A stretch of 64,000 bases of DNA from Alkalisalibacterium limincola (GCF_008017755.1 NZ_VRTS01000001.1:124001-188000); one strand, 5' to 3'; shown: positions 41,763-54,609, counted from the stretch's first letter. Notes: a model not told the origin generated them from the letters alone. A program made the numbers and translations.

Positions 41763-43859
41763 ATGGAATGTCGCTTCTTCAGCCCGCCGGGCCGCCTGCG
41801 TGCCGGCATCTGCTGTCCAAGCGCGCACATCGGCATTCTTGCGTGCATCCTGGTCGTCGCTTCCGTGCCTTCGATGGCTTCGGGGGAAGTGCAGCCCGCT
41901 TCTGCAAGCGGATCGACTGCGATCACGCTCGATACGATCCAGGTGAAGGGGCAAGGCGTGGATGCCCGCTCCAGCGCCTACTCCTCTGATCGTTTCGGCT
42001 CGGCGGACATCGCCGCCGAACGGGTGAGCGACGTGGAGGCCCTGTTCCGCAACATACCCGGCATGACCGTCCGCTACTTCGGATACGGGGGCGTCGCATC
42101 TTCGACGGTCATCCGTGGCTTCGGCGGTGGCGGGCACGGTGGCGACCTGGGCGTGGCAGTGGACGGCATTCCCCTCAACGAGGCGAATTCGCACGCCGAC
42201 GGCTATGTCGACGTGCAGATCCTGGTGCCGTTGGAAATCGAAAGCCTCACCGTGTATCGCGGCCCGGTGTCGGCGCTGTACGGCAACTTCAACCGCGGCG
42301 GGCTGGTGGCGTTCAACACCCGCAAGTCGGGGGAATACCGCGAGCTCGATGTCAGTGCGGGAGGCTATGGCACCTTCGACGCGCAGGCGGCGCTTGGCGC
42401 CTCGCCGGGTGAGCGCCATCAACTCAACGTGGCCGCCCAGGCCTTCCACACCGACAGCTTCCGCGCGCAATCCACCACCGAACGTCGTACCGGCGCGCTG
42501 CGCTATGGCTTTGCGCCGACCGAACGCACCGAGGTGTCGGTCTCCACCCGCGTGCACAAGACCATCGCGGACAATGCCTCACGCATCACCCGGGCCCAGT
42601 TCGAGACCGATCCGTTCGGCATTGATCCAAGGACCCGGAACGATGGTGCGATCAAGGACTTCAAGACCCTTCGCGGCGACATCAACTTCTCGCCATCGAG
42701 CGATCTGCATATCCTCAGCTTCGCCTACTCGACCCGGCAGCAGTTCACCCGGTTCTTCACCCGGCCGGTGTCCGCCGACGAGTTCCTGCAACGCGAGGAG
42801 ACCTACGACCGTGACGTCTACGGCCTGGGCACCAGCCTCAACGCGAGCGCGATGCTCCTGGGCCGACCGGTGGTGTTCGTCGTCGGCGTCGAGGGCTTCA
42901 GCGAAACCACCGAGTTCCAGTTCTTCGATGGTCTGGACAACCGCCGGCGTGTCGCTCCTGCCCTGAGCGATCGCGAAAGCGTCATCGACAGCCGTTCCGC
43001 CTACTTCGAGGCGAATGTCGATGCCCATCGGTTTCTGGATCTCTCGCTGGGTGCCCGCTACGACCGTTTCAAGGGAACGTGTCGGCCCTTGGGGCCGGAA
43101 GCCGGCAACAATCCCTGCGACACGCTGGAGAGCATCGACAACATCAGTCCGAAGCTCGGCATCAGCTCCCAGCTCAGCCCGTGGCTGAAGCTCCGGGGGA
43201 GCTACTCCGAGGGCTTCGCGCTGCCGGGCGGCTTCACGAAATACGCTCCCGGTGCCCAGTCGCTGGACCCGAACCAGATCGCCCAGACCGAACTGGGCGT
43301 GCTTGTGACACCCACGGACAGCGTCTCGCTTGATGCCGTCGCCTACCGCATCAGTTCCACGGAGGAATTCCGCGCCGTGGCGCCCGGCGAGTTCGAGAAC
43401 TTCGGGTCGACCCTGCGCAATGGGCTGGAGATGTCCGCCCGATGGCAGGCCAGCGACGCCTTCGACGTGCGAGCGGTCTATGGGCAGGCACGTTCCAGGG
43501 TCCGCATCAACGCCAACCCGGCGCTGCTGGGCAAGGAGGTCACCGGCGTGCCGGAGAAGACCGCCACATTGAACCTTGGCTGGGACCCCACCCAGCCGCT
43601 CCGCCTGGATGCCAGCCTTCGCCATGTCGGTAAAGCCTGGATCGACACGGCCAACACCCGTCGCGCCAGCGGCTACACCACGCTTGATCTTGGTGCCTCC
43701 TATCTGTTCCAGACCCGCGCCCCCGTGCGTGCCTACATCAAGATCGACAACGTGCTCGACCGCCGCTACACCACCGCGTCGGGGGTTTCCTTCGGCACCG
43801 AACTGCTCACCCCCGGGGCGCCGCGGCAATTCACGATCGGCGCCCAGGTCGGATTCTGA
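41763..43859 (+). CDS. TonB-dependent outer-membrane receptor
   Basis: 698 aa. Energised uptake across the outer membrane. Signal sequence to about residue 41, a TonB-box-like segment (ITLDTIQVKG), plug domain with IPGMTVRYFGYGG, GGGGHGGDLGVAVDGIPLNE and VYRGPVSALYGNFNRGG, then a 22-strand-type barrel ending in a C-terminal Phe (IGAQVGF). The plug is Gly/His-rich. The next genes are exported DUF4198 and NikL-like proteins, a context typical of nickel/cobalt or similar metal uptake. Ligand inferred only. Start ATG 41763 has AAAAAGG 7 nt upstream. Confidence 0.92.
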   Translation: MECRFFSPPGRLRAGICCPSAHIGILACILVVASVPSMASGEVQPASASGSTAITLDTIQVKGQGVDARSSAYSSDRFGSADIAAERVSDVEALFRNIPGMTVRYFGYGGVASSTVIRGFGGGGHGGDLGVAVDGIPLNEANSHADGYVDVQILVPLEIESLTVYRGPVSALYGNFNRGGLVAFNTRKSGEYRELDVSAGGYGTFDAQAALGASPGERHQLNVAAQAFHTDSFRAQSTTERRTGALRYGFAPTERTEVSVSTRVHKTIADNASRITRAQFETDPFGIDPRTRNDGAIKDFKTLRGDINFSPSSDLHILSFAYSTRQQFTRFFTRPVSADEFLQREETYDRDVYGLGTSLNASAMLLGRPVVFVVGVEGFSETTEFQFFDGLDNRRRVAPALSDRESVIDSRSAYFEANVDAHRFLDLSLGARYDRFKGTCRPLGPEAGNNPCDTLESIDNISPKLGISSQLSPWLKLRGSYSEGFALPGGFTKYAPGAQSLDPNQIAQTELGVLVTPTDSVSLDAVAYRISSTEEFRAVAPGEFENFGSTLRNGLEMSARWQASDAFDVRAVYGQARSRVRINANPALLGKEVTGVPEKTATLNLGWDPTQPLRLDASLRHVGKAWIDTANTRRASGYTTLDLGASYLFQTRAPVRAYIKIDNVLDRRYTTASGVSFGTELLTPGAPRQFTIGAQVGF

Positions 43860-43888
43860 ATCCCCTTTCCAATCAAAGGCACCCCGCC

Positions 43889-44614
43889 ATGCGTACTCGC
43901 CTCATCAGCACGACCGTAGGTCTTGCAGCACTGGCACTGGCCAGCAGCCCGTCCGTCCTCGCCCATACCATCTGGCTGGAACCGTTGGCCGAACGCCAGC
44001 ACACGTGGGAAGTGTTCTTCGGTGGCCATGGCGGCGAAACCAACGCCTTCGATGCCGACCGCATCGGGCAGGTCCGCGCGCTTCACGCGGATGGACACGA
44101 CGTGCCCACCGAACTCACGCGGGAAGGCGAGCGCGTGTTCATCGGGATTGCGCCCGGAACCGCCATGGTCACCCTGCACTTCGACAACGCAATCCATACC
44201 CGCACCAGCCACGGGCCCAGCGTGCGTGCACCGATGACGGAGGTGGAAGGCGCGGTGAGCGCGGTCAACGCGCAGAAGTACCACAAGACCATCCTGGACT
44301 GGGAATCCGACGTCATCCTGACCCCTGTCGGCCAGGCCATGGAGGTGCTGCCCACGCGTTTGCAGGCGCCGCGCGCAGGCGAGCCCCTGCGTGTGCAGGT
44401 CCTGATCGATGGCGAGCCGGCGGCCGGCGTGCGGATCGGGCGCGGAGAAGACACCGGGGAGGGTGTCACCGACGCCACCGGCGTGGCCGAATTCATCCCG
44501 GAGGTCGGCTTCAACAAGCTGTGGGCCGGGAAACGAATGGAGGTTGACGACGAGCCTCGCTATACGCAGCTGTCTTACGAATATTCCCTTGTGTTTTCGG
44601 TGGATGCTCCGTGA
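43889..44614 (+). CDS. DUF4198-family periplasmic protein (NikK/CbiK-like)
   Basis: 241 aa. Signal peptide ending SVLA with predicted cleavage directly before HTIWLEP, which leaves an N-terminal His. Further His residues (GGHGGE, ALHADGHD, IHTRTSH) are consistent with metal binding. The rest has the two beta domains of DUF4198: ETNAFDADRIGQVRA and the Ig-like GEPLRVQVLIDGEPAAGVRI..GVTDATGVAEFIP. In nickel/cobalt operons such proteins are thought to deliver or bind the metal. 29 bp after the receptor gene, and its stop overlaps the next start. Confidence 0.87.
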   Translation: MRTRLISTTVGLAALALASSPSVLAHTIWLEPLAERQHTWEVFFGGHGGETNAFDADRIGQVRALHADGHDVPTELTREGERVFIGIAPGTAMVTLHFDNAIHTRTSHGPSVRAPMTEVEGAVSAVNAQKYHKTILDWESDVILTPVGQAMEVLPTRLQAPRAGEPLRVQVLIDGEPAAGVRIGRGEDTGEGVTDATGVAEFIPEVGFNKLWAGKRMEVDDEPRYTQLSYEYSLVFSVDAP

Positions 44615-44958
44615 GCGCGCTGATGCTGCGGATCGTGCTGTGCCTGGCCCTGATAGGCCTCGCCCTGCCCTCGCCGTCACATGCGCACGGGATACGCCTG
44701 GCCCTGGAACCCGACCCGGGCAGCGAGGCGGTCGAAGGCACGATCACTTACTCCGATGGATATCCCGGCGCCGGAGAGTGGGTCGAGGTGACGGACCTCG
44801 ACGACCCCGCGGCGCCCACCCTCGGGGTGCATGCCGATGCCCAGGGCCGTTTCAGCGTCCCCGGCCAGCTGGGTCGGCGCTACCGCGTGGTCGTCGTGGC
44901 TGATGAAGACCATCGGCAGGAACGGGAGATCGTGCTGGGCGAGCGGGCATCACGCTGA
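44611..44958 (+). CDS. Small NikL-like exported protein
   Basis: 115 aa. Signal peptide ending SHA, with cleavage predicted before HGIRLALEP (again an N-terminal His). Then a short Ig/carboxypeptidase-regulatory-like domain: VEGTITYSDGYPGAGEWVEV, LGVHADAQGRFSVPG, and DEDHRQE near the end, the same layout as NikL/CbiL accessory proteins but without a membrane helix at the C-terminus. Starts at GTG 44611, overlapping the DUF4198 stop (GTGA), so it should be made together with it. Confidence 0.75.
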   Translation: MSALMLRIVLCLALIGLALPSPSHAHGIRLALEPDPGSEAVEGTITYSDGYPGAGEWVEVTDLDDPAAPTLGVHADAQGRFSVPGQLGRRYRVVVVADEDHRQEREIVLGERASR

Positions 44959-45096
44959 CGCCGCACTCACGCATGCCTCACACCTTTCAAGACTCCGTTC
45001 ACACCACCGTGCATCGACCTTCACGCCTGCCAGCGTAGGTTCAGGTGGAGGGCCAAGCGAATGCATCCGGATCGGAACATCGCCGCTCTACCAAGG

Positions 45097-45123
45097 ACCC
45101 GTCGGCCTCAATTGCCGACGGGT
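45097..45123 (+). promoter_or_regulatory. Leader hairpin before the DUF4331 gene
   Basis: ACCCGTCGGC pairs perfectly with GCCGACGGGT (loop CTCAATT), 24 nt before ATG 45148 and just ahead of GGAGGAG. It is followed by TCTAACTAAC rather than a U run. It may be a weak terminator of the upstream operon or a regulatory/stabilising leader. Confidence 0.5.
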
Positions 45124-45147
45124 TCTAACTAACGGAGGAGAACGATC

Positions 45148-46758
45148 ATGACTAAAAGGATTGCATTGACCACCCTGGCTATCGCCACCGCACTGGCAAT
45201 GAACGCGATGCCAGCAGATGCCTCGAGCCACCGGGAGGCGCCGCTGATCGCAGGAATGCCCAAGGTGGATGGCACCGATTTCTATATGTTCCGAAGCTAC
45301 GAGGAGGGCCGAGAGGACCATGTGGTCTTCATCGCCAACTACCTGCCCTTGCAGGATGCCTACGGCGGCCCGAACTACTTCCAGCTCGACCCGCTGGCCA
45401 CGTACGAAATCCACATCGACAACACCGGCAACGCCCAGGAGGACATCACCTTCGTGGTGCAGGTCCAGAACAACGTCCAGAACCTCACCATTCCCGTGGA
45501 TGGAGTCGACGTGGCCGTGCCGCTGTCGAACATCGGGTCGTTCGGCCTGACCCCGACTGAAAACGATGGCGTGAAGAATGTCATCGAGACCTACACCGTT
45601 TCGCGCGTGGAAGGCCGTCGCAACTTCGGCAAGCGCCTCACGCCGCTGCAGAACCTCACGGTGGGAGGCACCACGTTCCGCAAGCCCTTCGACAACATCG
45701 GCGAAAAGTCCTTCCCCGAGTACGAGACCTACGCGAACAACCACATCTACGACATCCGCTTCGGCACCTGTGGCGACGGCCGTGTATTCGTGGGCCAGCG
45801 CAATGACGGATTCGCGGTAAACCTCGGCGAGATCTTCGACCTGATCAACACAGATCCGCTGGGGCCGGAGGATGCAGGCAAGAATGTCCTTGCCGATCAG
45901 AACGTCACCAGCATCGCCCTCGAGGTACCGGTGTCATGCCTGACCTCAGGCAGCGAGCCCGTCATCGGCGCGTGGACGACGGCCACGCTTCCGCTTCAGG
46001 CCGGCCGGGCACAGGCTGGTACCCGCATGGGTCAGGCGCGCTTCCAGGTCTCACGCCTGGGTGCCCCGCTGGTGAACGAAGTGGTGATCGGACTTCCCGA
46101 CAAGGACAGCTTCAACGCGTCCCATCCCAGCGACGATGGCCAGTTCGCCACCTATGTCACCAACCCGACCCTGCCCGCGCTGATCGAGATCCTCTTCAGT
46201 GCGCCGGCGCCTGATCAATATCCGCGAACCGACCTTGTCGCGGCGTTCCTGACAGGCGTCGAAGGACTCAACCAACCGATGGAAGTGACCGCATCGGAAA
46301 TGCTGCGCCTCAACACCGCTATTGCGCCGACTGCAAGAGCGGAGCAGGCCAACATGGGCGTGATCGCAGGAGATGTCGCGGGCTTCCCGAACGGCCGTCG
46401 CCCGGGTGACGATGTGGTCGACATCGCGCTGCGCGTGATGATGGGCGTCTTGCTGCCGGAAGATGTTGCACCGGCGGGCCAGTTGCCATTGACCGACGGG
46501 GCCGCGGTGTCGGCACTCGACTTCCCGGCGGCCTTCCCCTACCTCAACACTCCGCTGCCGGGATCGCCGTTCTCGGCTGGAACGAACGCCGTGGGTACCG
46601 CGCCCAGCGCAACACAACGCCGTGCTGCGTTGGCTGAAAGCATCGGCAATGGCTCGAAGCCGACCGAAACGTCACAGTCAACCGGAACAGCCACGCCCGA
46701 GACCTCGGACCAACCAACCGCTTCCCGTCGCTCGCACATGGACAGAGACATCCTCTGA
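45148..46758 (+). CDS. DUF4331-family exported protein
   Basis: 536 aa. Signal peptide of about 26 residues (MPADA), then the family hallmark SSHREAPLIAGMPKVDGTDFYMF. Conserved body features include QDAYGGPNYFQLDP, YEIHIDNTGN, PLVNEVVIGLPDKDSFNASHP and, near the end, GRRPGDDVVDIALRVMMG. The last 60 residues are a Ser/Thr/Pro/Ala-rich tail (low complexity). Function unknown. A strong GGAGGAG ribosome site suggests high expression. Third-position A/T looks more frequent than in the catabolic genes around it. Closed by a strong terminator. Confidence 0.88.
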   Translation: MTKRIALTTLAIATALAMNAMPADASSHREAPLIAGMPKVDGTDFYMFRSYEEGREDHVVFIANYLPLQDAYGGPNYFQLDPLATYEIHIDNTGNAQEDITFVVQVQNNVQNLTIPVDGVDVAVPLSNIGSFGLTPTENDGVKNVIETYTVSRVEGRRNFGKRLTPLQNLTVGGTTFRKPFDNIGEKSFPEYETYANNHIYDIRFGTCGDGRVFVGQRNDGFAVNLGEIFDLINTDPLGPEDAGKNVLADQNVTSIALEVPVSCLTSGSEPVIGAWTTATLPLQAGRAQAGTRMGQARFQVSRLGAPLVNEVVIGLPDKDSFNASHPSDDGQFATYVTNPTLPALIEILFSAPAPDQYPRTDLVAAFLTGVEGLNQPMEVTASEMLRLNTAIAPTARAEQANMGVIAGDVAGFPNGRRPGDDVVDIALRVMMGVLLPEDVAPAGQLPLTDGAAVSALDFPAAFPYLNTPLPGSPFSAGTNAVGTAPSATQRRAALAESIGNGSKPTETSQSTGTATPETSDQPTASRRSHMDRDIL

Positions 46759-46785
46759 GCGGCTGACTTACCTGAAGTTTGAAAC

Positions 46786-46819
46786 GAAAACGCCCGCAAT
46801 GTGAGTTGCGGGCGTTTTC
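46786..46819. terminator. Bidirectional terminator between DUF4331 and DUF4198 genes
   Basis: GAAAACGCCCGCAA pairs perfectly with TTGCGGGCGTTTTC (14 bp, loop TGTGAG). It provides GTTTTC in both directions between convergent genes. Confidence 0.92.
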
Positions 46820-46836
46820 GCATGCACCTGGTGGAA

Positions 46837-47703
46837 TCAGTCTGCGGAGGACGGCGTGATCCAGTCGGGCTGGATCACGTGGGCAGCCCAGAAGCCCTCC
46901 CAGCGAACGTCGCTACAGGCCTCGCATGCGCGCATGTGCACCAGGCGCAGCATCCACACCCCGTCCTTCTCGTAGGCAAACGATACCCTCCCCGCCTCGT
47001 CGGTGACTTCGACCTGCGTCAGCTGGCTGCCTGTGGACCCGTTGGTTTCACCCCCCCAAAGCGCCACCACCGAACGCCCCGGCAACGGTGCCCCCTCGAA
47101 CAGCACCCGGGCCTGAAGTTTGGCACCCGGCGCAGGCTGAGCCGGAAGCTCATCCACCACGATCTCGAGCCGTTGCCCGACCTCTTCTGGCGGCATGACG
47201 TCTTGAGAAAATGGTCCAACCAATACCTTGAGATACCGGGTGTAGCGCTCCGGACCCGCCTCGGCACCCTCCCGACGCAGGGCCTGGATGTCTGCCAGTC
47301 GCTCCTCGGCCAAGTAATGATCGAAACGAGGTTCGGGCAACTCCAGCACCACCTCGGGACGCTCCATCGCCACCAGCAGCGGACCCTGTACACCTTCGGG
47401 CAACGCATAGAACGGTACCGCCCCATCCGCACCTCGCTGCGGAAGCGCTACCGTTCTTCCTTCATGGTACATGCGCAGGGTCTGGCTGCGCACCGCCTCG
47501 TAGGGCCGTTCCTCCTCAGCTTCCATCTCATGCCCGACCCACATGCGCAGGACCGGCGAACCGTCCTGATTCCGCTGTTCGGCGGTTAACCAAAAATCAT
47601 GGGCAAGTGCCGGCATGGCGGCCAGCACGCCTGCTACCAGCGTGCCAACAGCTACGTGGCGTACACGCGCCCGCAAAGCAGTCGATTGATTGCCAGTGTT
47701 CAT
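46837..47703 (-). CDS. Second DUF4198-family periplasmic protein
   Basis: 288 aa. Signal peptide ending PALA with predicted cleavage before HDFWLTAEQR, the classical DUF4198 mature start with N-terminal His. Contains WVGHEMEAEEERPYE, FDHYLAEERLADIQALR, an Ig-like part (AKLQARVLFEGAPLPGRSV..TDEAGRVSFAYEKDG) and a C-terminal MRACEACSDVRWEGFWAAH with two Cys that is not in the 43889 gene. ATG 47703 has AAGGGAG 5 nt upstream. Reads toward the DUF4331 gene, opposite to the rest of the cluster. Confidence 0.86.
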   Translation of the reverse strand: MNTGNQSTALRARVRHVAVGTLVAGVLAAMPALAHDFWLTAEQRNQDGSPVLRMWVGHEMEAEEERPYEAVRSQTLRMYHEGRTVALPQRGADGAVPFYALPEGVQGPLLVAMERPEVVLELPEPRFDHYLAEERLADIQALRREGAEAGPERYTRYLKVLVGPFSQDVMPPEEVGQRLEIVVDELPAQPAPGAKLQARVLFEGAPLPGRSVVALWGGETNGSTGSQLTQVEVTDEAGRVSFAYEKDGVWMLRLVHMRACEACSDVRWEGFWAAHVIQPDWITPSSAD

Positions 47704-47891
47704 GAACGCTCCCTTGACCGGTCTGAGACAGCTGTGGATGCACCGGGTTCAACGCCCGAAGCACATGCGAACCGCATGGTGGCATGGATGAATACGCTCG
47801 CGCCGCATGCTCGGGCAGCTCGCGTTTGCGGCAGTGCACCACCAGCGCGATAATCCGGGGGTCTACTGCGAAGTCCACAACGGAGCACATC

Positions 47892-49067
<1,176 letters not shown>

Positions 49068-49090
49068 CCGCCAGCCTGCTGGAGGGCACC

Positions 49091-49117
49091 GAAAGGCCCG
49101 CGCGATGCGGGCCTTTC
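49091..49117 (+). terminator. Terminator after the thiolase gene
   Basis: GAAAGGCCCGC pairs with GCGGGCCTTTC (11 bp, loop GCGAT). The T-rich end is inside the arm (CCTTTC). Confidence 0.75.
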
Positions 49118-49211
49118 GCGTTGCAGGGCCGGCACATGCATCGGCCCGGGGAGACTTGGGACCCCGTTTGCGGCGACAATCGACGGCTGTTTCCAGCGCG
49201 AGCCGTTGCCG

Positions 49212-50819
49212 ATGCCGGTCATCAAGAGCCAAGCCGACCCCCGCTCTCCGGACTTCCAGGACAACCTGGCCCAACTCCGGGGGGTGACCGCGGAGCTGCA
49301 CCAGAAGCTGGCCCAGGTGGCCCTGGGCGGTGGTGAGAAGGCCCGCGACAAGCACGTCGCCCGCGGCAAGCTGCTGCCACGCGATCGCGTCACCGCCCTG
49401 CTCGACGCGGGCTCGCCGTTCCTGGAGATCTGCCCGCTGGCCGCCGAGGGCATGTACGACGGCGCCGCGCCGGCCGCCGGCCTGATCGCCGGCATTGGCC
49501 GCGTGCACGGCCAGGAAGTGATGGTGCTGGCCAACGACGCCACCGTGAAGGGTGGCACCTACTTCCCGATGACGGTCAAGAAGCACCTGCGCGCCCAGGA
49601 GATCGCGCGTGAGAACCGCCTGCCCTGCGTCTACCTGGTCGACTCCGGCGGCGCCTTCCTGCCGCTGCAGGACGAAGTGTTCCCGGATCGCGAGCATTTC
49701 GGCCGCATCTTCTACAACCAGGCGCGGCTGAGCGCGGAAAACATCCCGCAGATCGCGGTGGTGATGGGCAGCTGCACCGCCGGCGGTGCCTACGTGCCGG
49801 CGATGTGCGACGAGTCGATCATCGTGCGCGAGCAGGGCACGATCTTCCTCGGCGGCCCGCCACTGGTGAAGGCCGCCACCGGCGAGGTGGTCGATGCCGA
49901 GGCGCTGGGTGGCGCCGAAGTACACACCAGCGTGTCCGGCGTGGCCGACCACTTCGCCGAGAACGACACCCACGCGCTGGAGATCGCGCGCGACATCCTC
50001 GCCCACCTCAACCGCAAGAAGGCACTGCCGGTGGCCGTGCAGCCGCCGCGCGAGCCGCTGTATGCGACCGAAGAGCTTTACGGCCTGATCCCGAAGGACA
50101 CTCGCCAGCCGTTCGACATCCGCGAGGTGATCGCCCGCCTGGTCGACGGTTCGGAGTTCCAGGAGTTCAAGGCGCGCTACGGCAAGACGCTGGTCTGTGG
50201 TTTCGCCCACATCCATGGTTATCCGGTCGGCATCGTCGCCAACAACGGCATCCTGTTCTCGGAGTCCGCGCTCAAGGGTGCGCACTTCATCGAGCTGTGC
50301 AACCAGCGTGACATCCCGCTGGTGTTCCTGCAGAACATCACCGGCTTCATGGTCGGCAAGAAGTACGAGAACGCCGGCATCGCCAAGGACGGGGCGAAGA
50401 TGGTCACCGCCGTGGCCTGCTCGCACGTGCCGAAGTTCACCGTGGTCATCGGCGGCAGCTTCGGCGCCGGCAACTACGCGATGTGCGGCCGCGCCTACGG
50501 GGCGCGCTTCCTGTGGATGTGGCCCAACGCGCGCATCAGCGTGATGGGCGGCGAGCAGGCCGCCAGCGTGCTGGCGACGGTCAAGCGCGACGGGCTGGAG
50601 GCCGCCGGCAAGGACTGGAGCGCCGAGGACGAGGAAGCCTTCAAGGCCCCGATCCGCGAGCAGTACGAGCACCAGGGCCACCCCTACTACGCCAGCGCGC
50701 GGCTGTGGGACGACGGCATCATCGACCCGGCCGACACCCGGCGCGTGCTGGGCCTGGCCATCTCCGCCTCGCTCAATGCGCCGATCGAGAAGGGCCGCTT
50801 CGGCGTGTTCCGGATGTGA
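49212..50819 (+). CDS. liuB: Methylcrotonoyl-CoA carboxylase, carboxyltransferase (beta) subunit
   Basis: 535 aa, the normal size. Transfers carboxyl from biotin to 3-methylcrotonyl-CoA. Seen: [37 protein letters not shown]-type CT motif ([11 protein letters not shown]), [48 protein letters not shown] and [19 protein letters not shown] 49212 (MPVIKS) is preferred to TTG 49206. Followed by the hydratase and the biotin subunit in liuBCD order. Confidence 0.96.
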   Translation: MPVIKSQADPRSPDFQDNLAQLRGVTAELHQKLAQVALGGGEKARDKHVARGKLLPRDRVTALLDAGSPFLEICPLAAEGMYDGAAPAAGLIAGIGRVHGQEVMVLANDATVKGGTYFPMTVKKHLRAQEIARENRLPCVYLVDSGGAFLPLQDEVFPDREHFGRIFYNQARLSAENIPQIAVVMGSCTAGGAYVPAMCDESIIVREQGTIFLGGPPLVKAATGEVVDAEALGGAEVHTSVSGVADHFAENDTHALEIARDILAHLNRKKALPVAVQPPREPLYATEELYGLIPKDTRQPFDIREVIARLVDGSEFQEFKARYGKTLVCGFAHIHGYPVGIVANNGILFSESALKGAHFIELCNQRDIPLVFLQNITGFMVGKKYENAGIAKDGAKMVTAVACSHVPKFTVVIGGSFGAGNYAMCGRAYGARFLWMWPNARISVMGGEQAASVLATVKRDGLEAAGKDWSAEDEEAFKAPIREQYEHQGHPYYASARLWDDGIIDPADTRRVLGLAISASLNAPIEKGRFGVFRM

Positions 50820-50847
50820 TGGGCGACCACGGAATGGGAGAATTCGA

Positions 50848-51632
50848 ATGACCGCCACCCGGATTGAGCGCAACGGCAGCGCGGCCACGCTGGTCATCGA
50901 CCGGCCGCAGGTGCACAACGCCTTCGACGACAGCCTGATCGCCGAACTCACCGACGCCCTCCTGGAACTCGAGCGCGACGACAGCGTGCGCACGGTGGTG
51001 CTGACCGGTGAAGGCAAGACCTTCTCTGCCGGCGCGGACCTGAACTGGATGCGTGGAATGGCGAGTGCCAGCGAAGAGGAGAACCGCGAGGACTCCCTGC
51101 GCCTGGCAAAGCTGATGCGCACGTTGAACTTCCTGTCCAAGCCGACCATCGCCCGGGTCAACGGCTCCGCCTACGGTGGCGGCGTCGGCCTGGTGGCGTG
51201 CTGCGACATCGCGATCGGAACGTCGGATGCGAAGTTCTCGCTTTCGGAGGTGAAACTGGGGCTGGTGCCGGCGGTGATCTCGCCGTACGTGGTTGCTTCG
51301 ATCGGTCCGACCTATGCCCGCCAGTTGTTCCTGACCGCAGAGGTGTTCGACGGTGGCGAGGCCGAGCGCATCGGGTTGCTGCATCGCTGCGTCGGCGCCG
51401 CGATGCTCGACGAAGCCGTCGACCGGCAATTGCACTGGCTGATGAAAGGCGGCCCGGAGGCACAGCGCGAGGCGAAGGCCCTGGCCCTGCGCATGGCGGG
51501 CCTGACGCGCGAGGACGCCGAGCGCCGCGACATCGAGAACGCCGCCCTGATCGCCCGCCTGCGTGTATCGCCGGAAGGCCAGGAAGGCCTTGGCGCCTTC
51601 CTCGACAAGCGCCCCGCCAACTGGGTGAAGTC

Positions 51633-51636
<4 letters not shown>
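50848..51636 (+). CDS. liuC: Methylglutaconyl-CoA hydratase (enoyl-CoA hydratase family)
   Basis: 262 aa. Crotonase fold; hydrates 3-methylglutaconyl-CoA to HMG-CoA. Oxyanion-hole motifs TFSAGADLNWMRGM and ARVNGSAYGGGVGLVACCDIAI, then KFSLSEVKLGLVPAVISPYV with the catalytic Glu. Specific role inferred from its position between the two MCC genes. ATG 50848 has GGGAG 7 nt upstream; the stop overlaps the next ATG. Confidence 0.93.
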
Positions 51637-53633
<1,997 letters not shown>

Positions 53634-53634
53634 C

Positions 53635-54534
53635 ATGAGTGTCCACCCCACCCAGGTACGGCTCGTCGAGGTCGGCGCCCGCGACGGACTGCAGAACGAG
53701 AAGGCGATCATCCCGGCCGAGGCGAAGATCGAGCTGATCGACCGTCTCTCGGCCACCGGCCTGAGGACCATCGAGGCGACCAGCTTCGTCAGCCCGAAGT
53801 GGGTGCCGCAGCTGGCGGATGCCGCCGAGGTGTACGCCGGCATCGACAAGCGCGAGGGCGTGGCCTACCCGGTGCTGGTGCCCAACATCAAGGGCTACGA
53901 GCGTGCCCGTGAGGTGGGCGTCACCGAGATCGCCGTCTTCGGCGCCGCCTCCGAGGCGTTCTCGATGAAGAACATCAACGCCTCGATCGAACAGAGCATC
54001 GACCGCTTCAGCGAGGTGATCGCCGCCGCCCGCGCCGACGGCGTCAAGGTGCGGGGCTACGTGTCGACCGTGCTCGGCTGTCCCTACCAGGGCGAGGTGC
54101 CGCTGGCCGACGTGGTGCGGGTGGCCCGGGCGCTGCACGAGCTGGGCTGCTACGAGGTGTCGCTGGGCGACACGATCGGCGTGGGCACCCCGGCGAAGGC
54201 GCGCGACATGCTGCGCGCGGTGGCCGCCGAGATCCCGATGGAGGCGCTGGCGGTGCATTTCCACGACACCTATGGGCAGGCGTTGGCGAACATCCTGGCC
54301 TGCCTCGAAGAAGGCGTGGCGGTGGTGGATGCCTCGGTGTCGGGCACCGGAGGCTGCCCGTACGCCAAGGGCGCGAGCGGCAACGTCGCCAGCGAGGACG
54401 TGGTCTACATGCTCCACGGCATGGGCATCGACACCGGCATCGACCTCGACCGGCTGGTCGACACCGGCCGCTGGCTGTCGCAGCTGCTGGGCCGCGACAC
54501 CGGCAGCAAGGTCACGCGCGCCCGCGCCGCCTGA
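53635..54534 (+). CDS. liuE: Hydroxymethylglutaryl-CoA lyase
   Basis: 299 aa. Cleaves HMG-CoA to acetoacetate and acetyl-CoA. TIM barrel starting VRLVEVGARDGLQNEK, metal ligands in VHFHDTYGQALAN, and the signature loop SGTGGCPYAKGASGN with the catalytic Cys. Begins 1 bp after the liuD stop (TGACATG). Confidence 0.96.
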   Translation: MSVHPTQVRLVEVGARDGLQNEKAIIPAEAKIELIDRLSATGLRTIEATSFVSPKWVPQLADAAEVYAGIDKREGVAYPVLVPNIKGYERAREVGVTEIAVFGAASEAFSMKNINASIEQSIDRFSEVIAAARADGVKVRGYVSTVLGCPYQGEVPLADVVRVARALHELGCYEVSLGDTIGVGTPAKARDMLRAVAAEIPMEALAVHFHDTYGQALANILACLEEGVAVVDASVSGTGGCPYAKGASGNVASEDVVYMLHGMGIDTGIDLDRLVDTGRWLSQLLGRDTGSKVTRARAA

Positions 54535-54580
54535 GCGCGCGCGCGTCCAGGCGCCCGGTGCGTCGCACCGCGGGCTCGCT

Positions 54581-54586
54581 TAGAAT
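54581..54586 (+). promoter_or_regulatory. Possible -10 box before the SDR gene
   Basis: TTAGAAT context, 24 nt before ATG 54610; the same TTAGAAT occurs just before mtnB. No convincing -35. It suggests an extra promoter inside the catabolic cluster. Confidence 0.4.
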
Positions 54587-54609
54587 TGCGGGCTGACCCG
54601 AACACCGGA

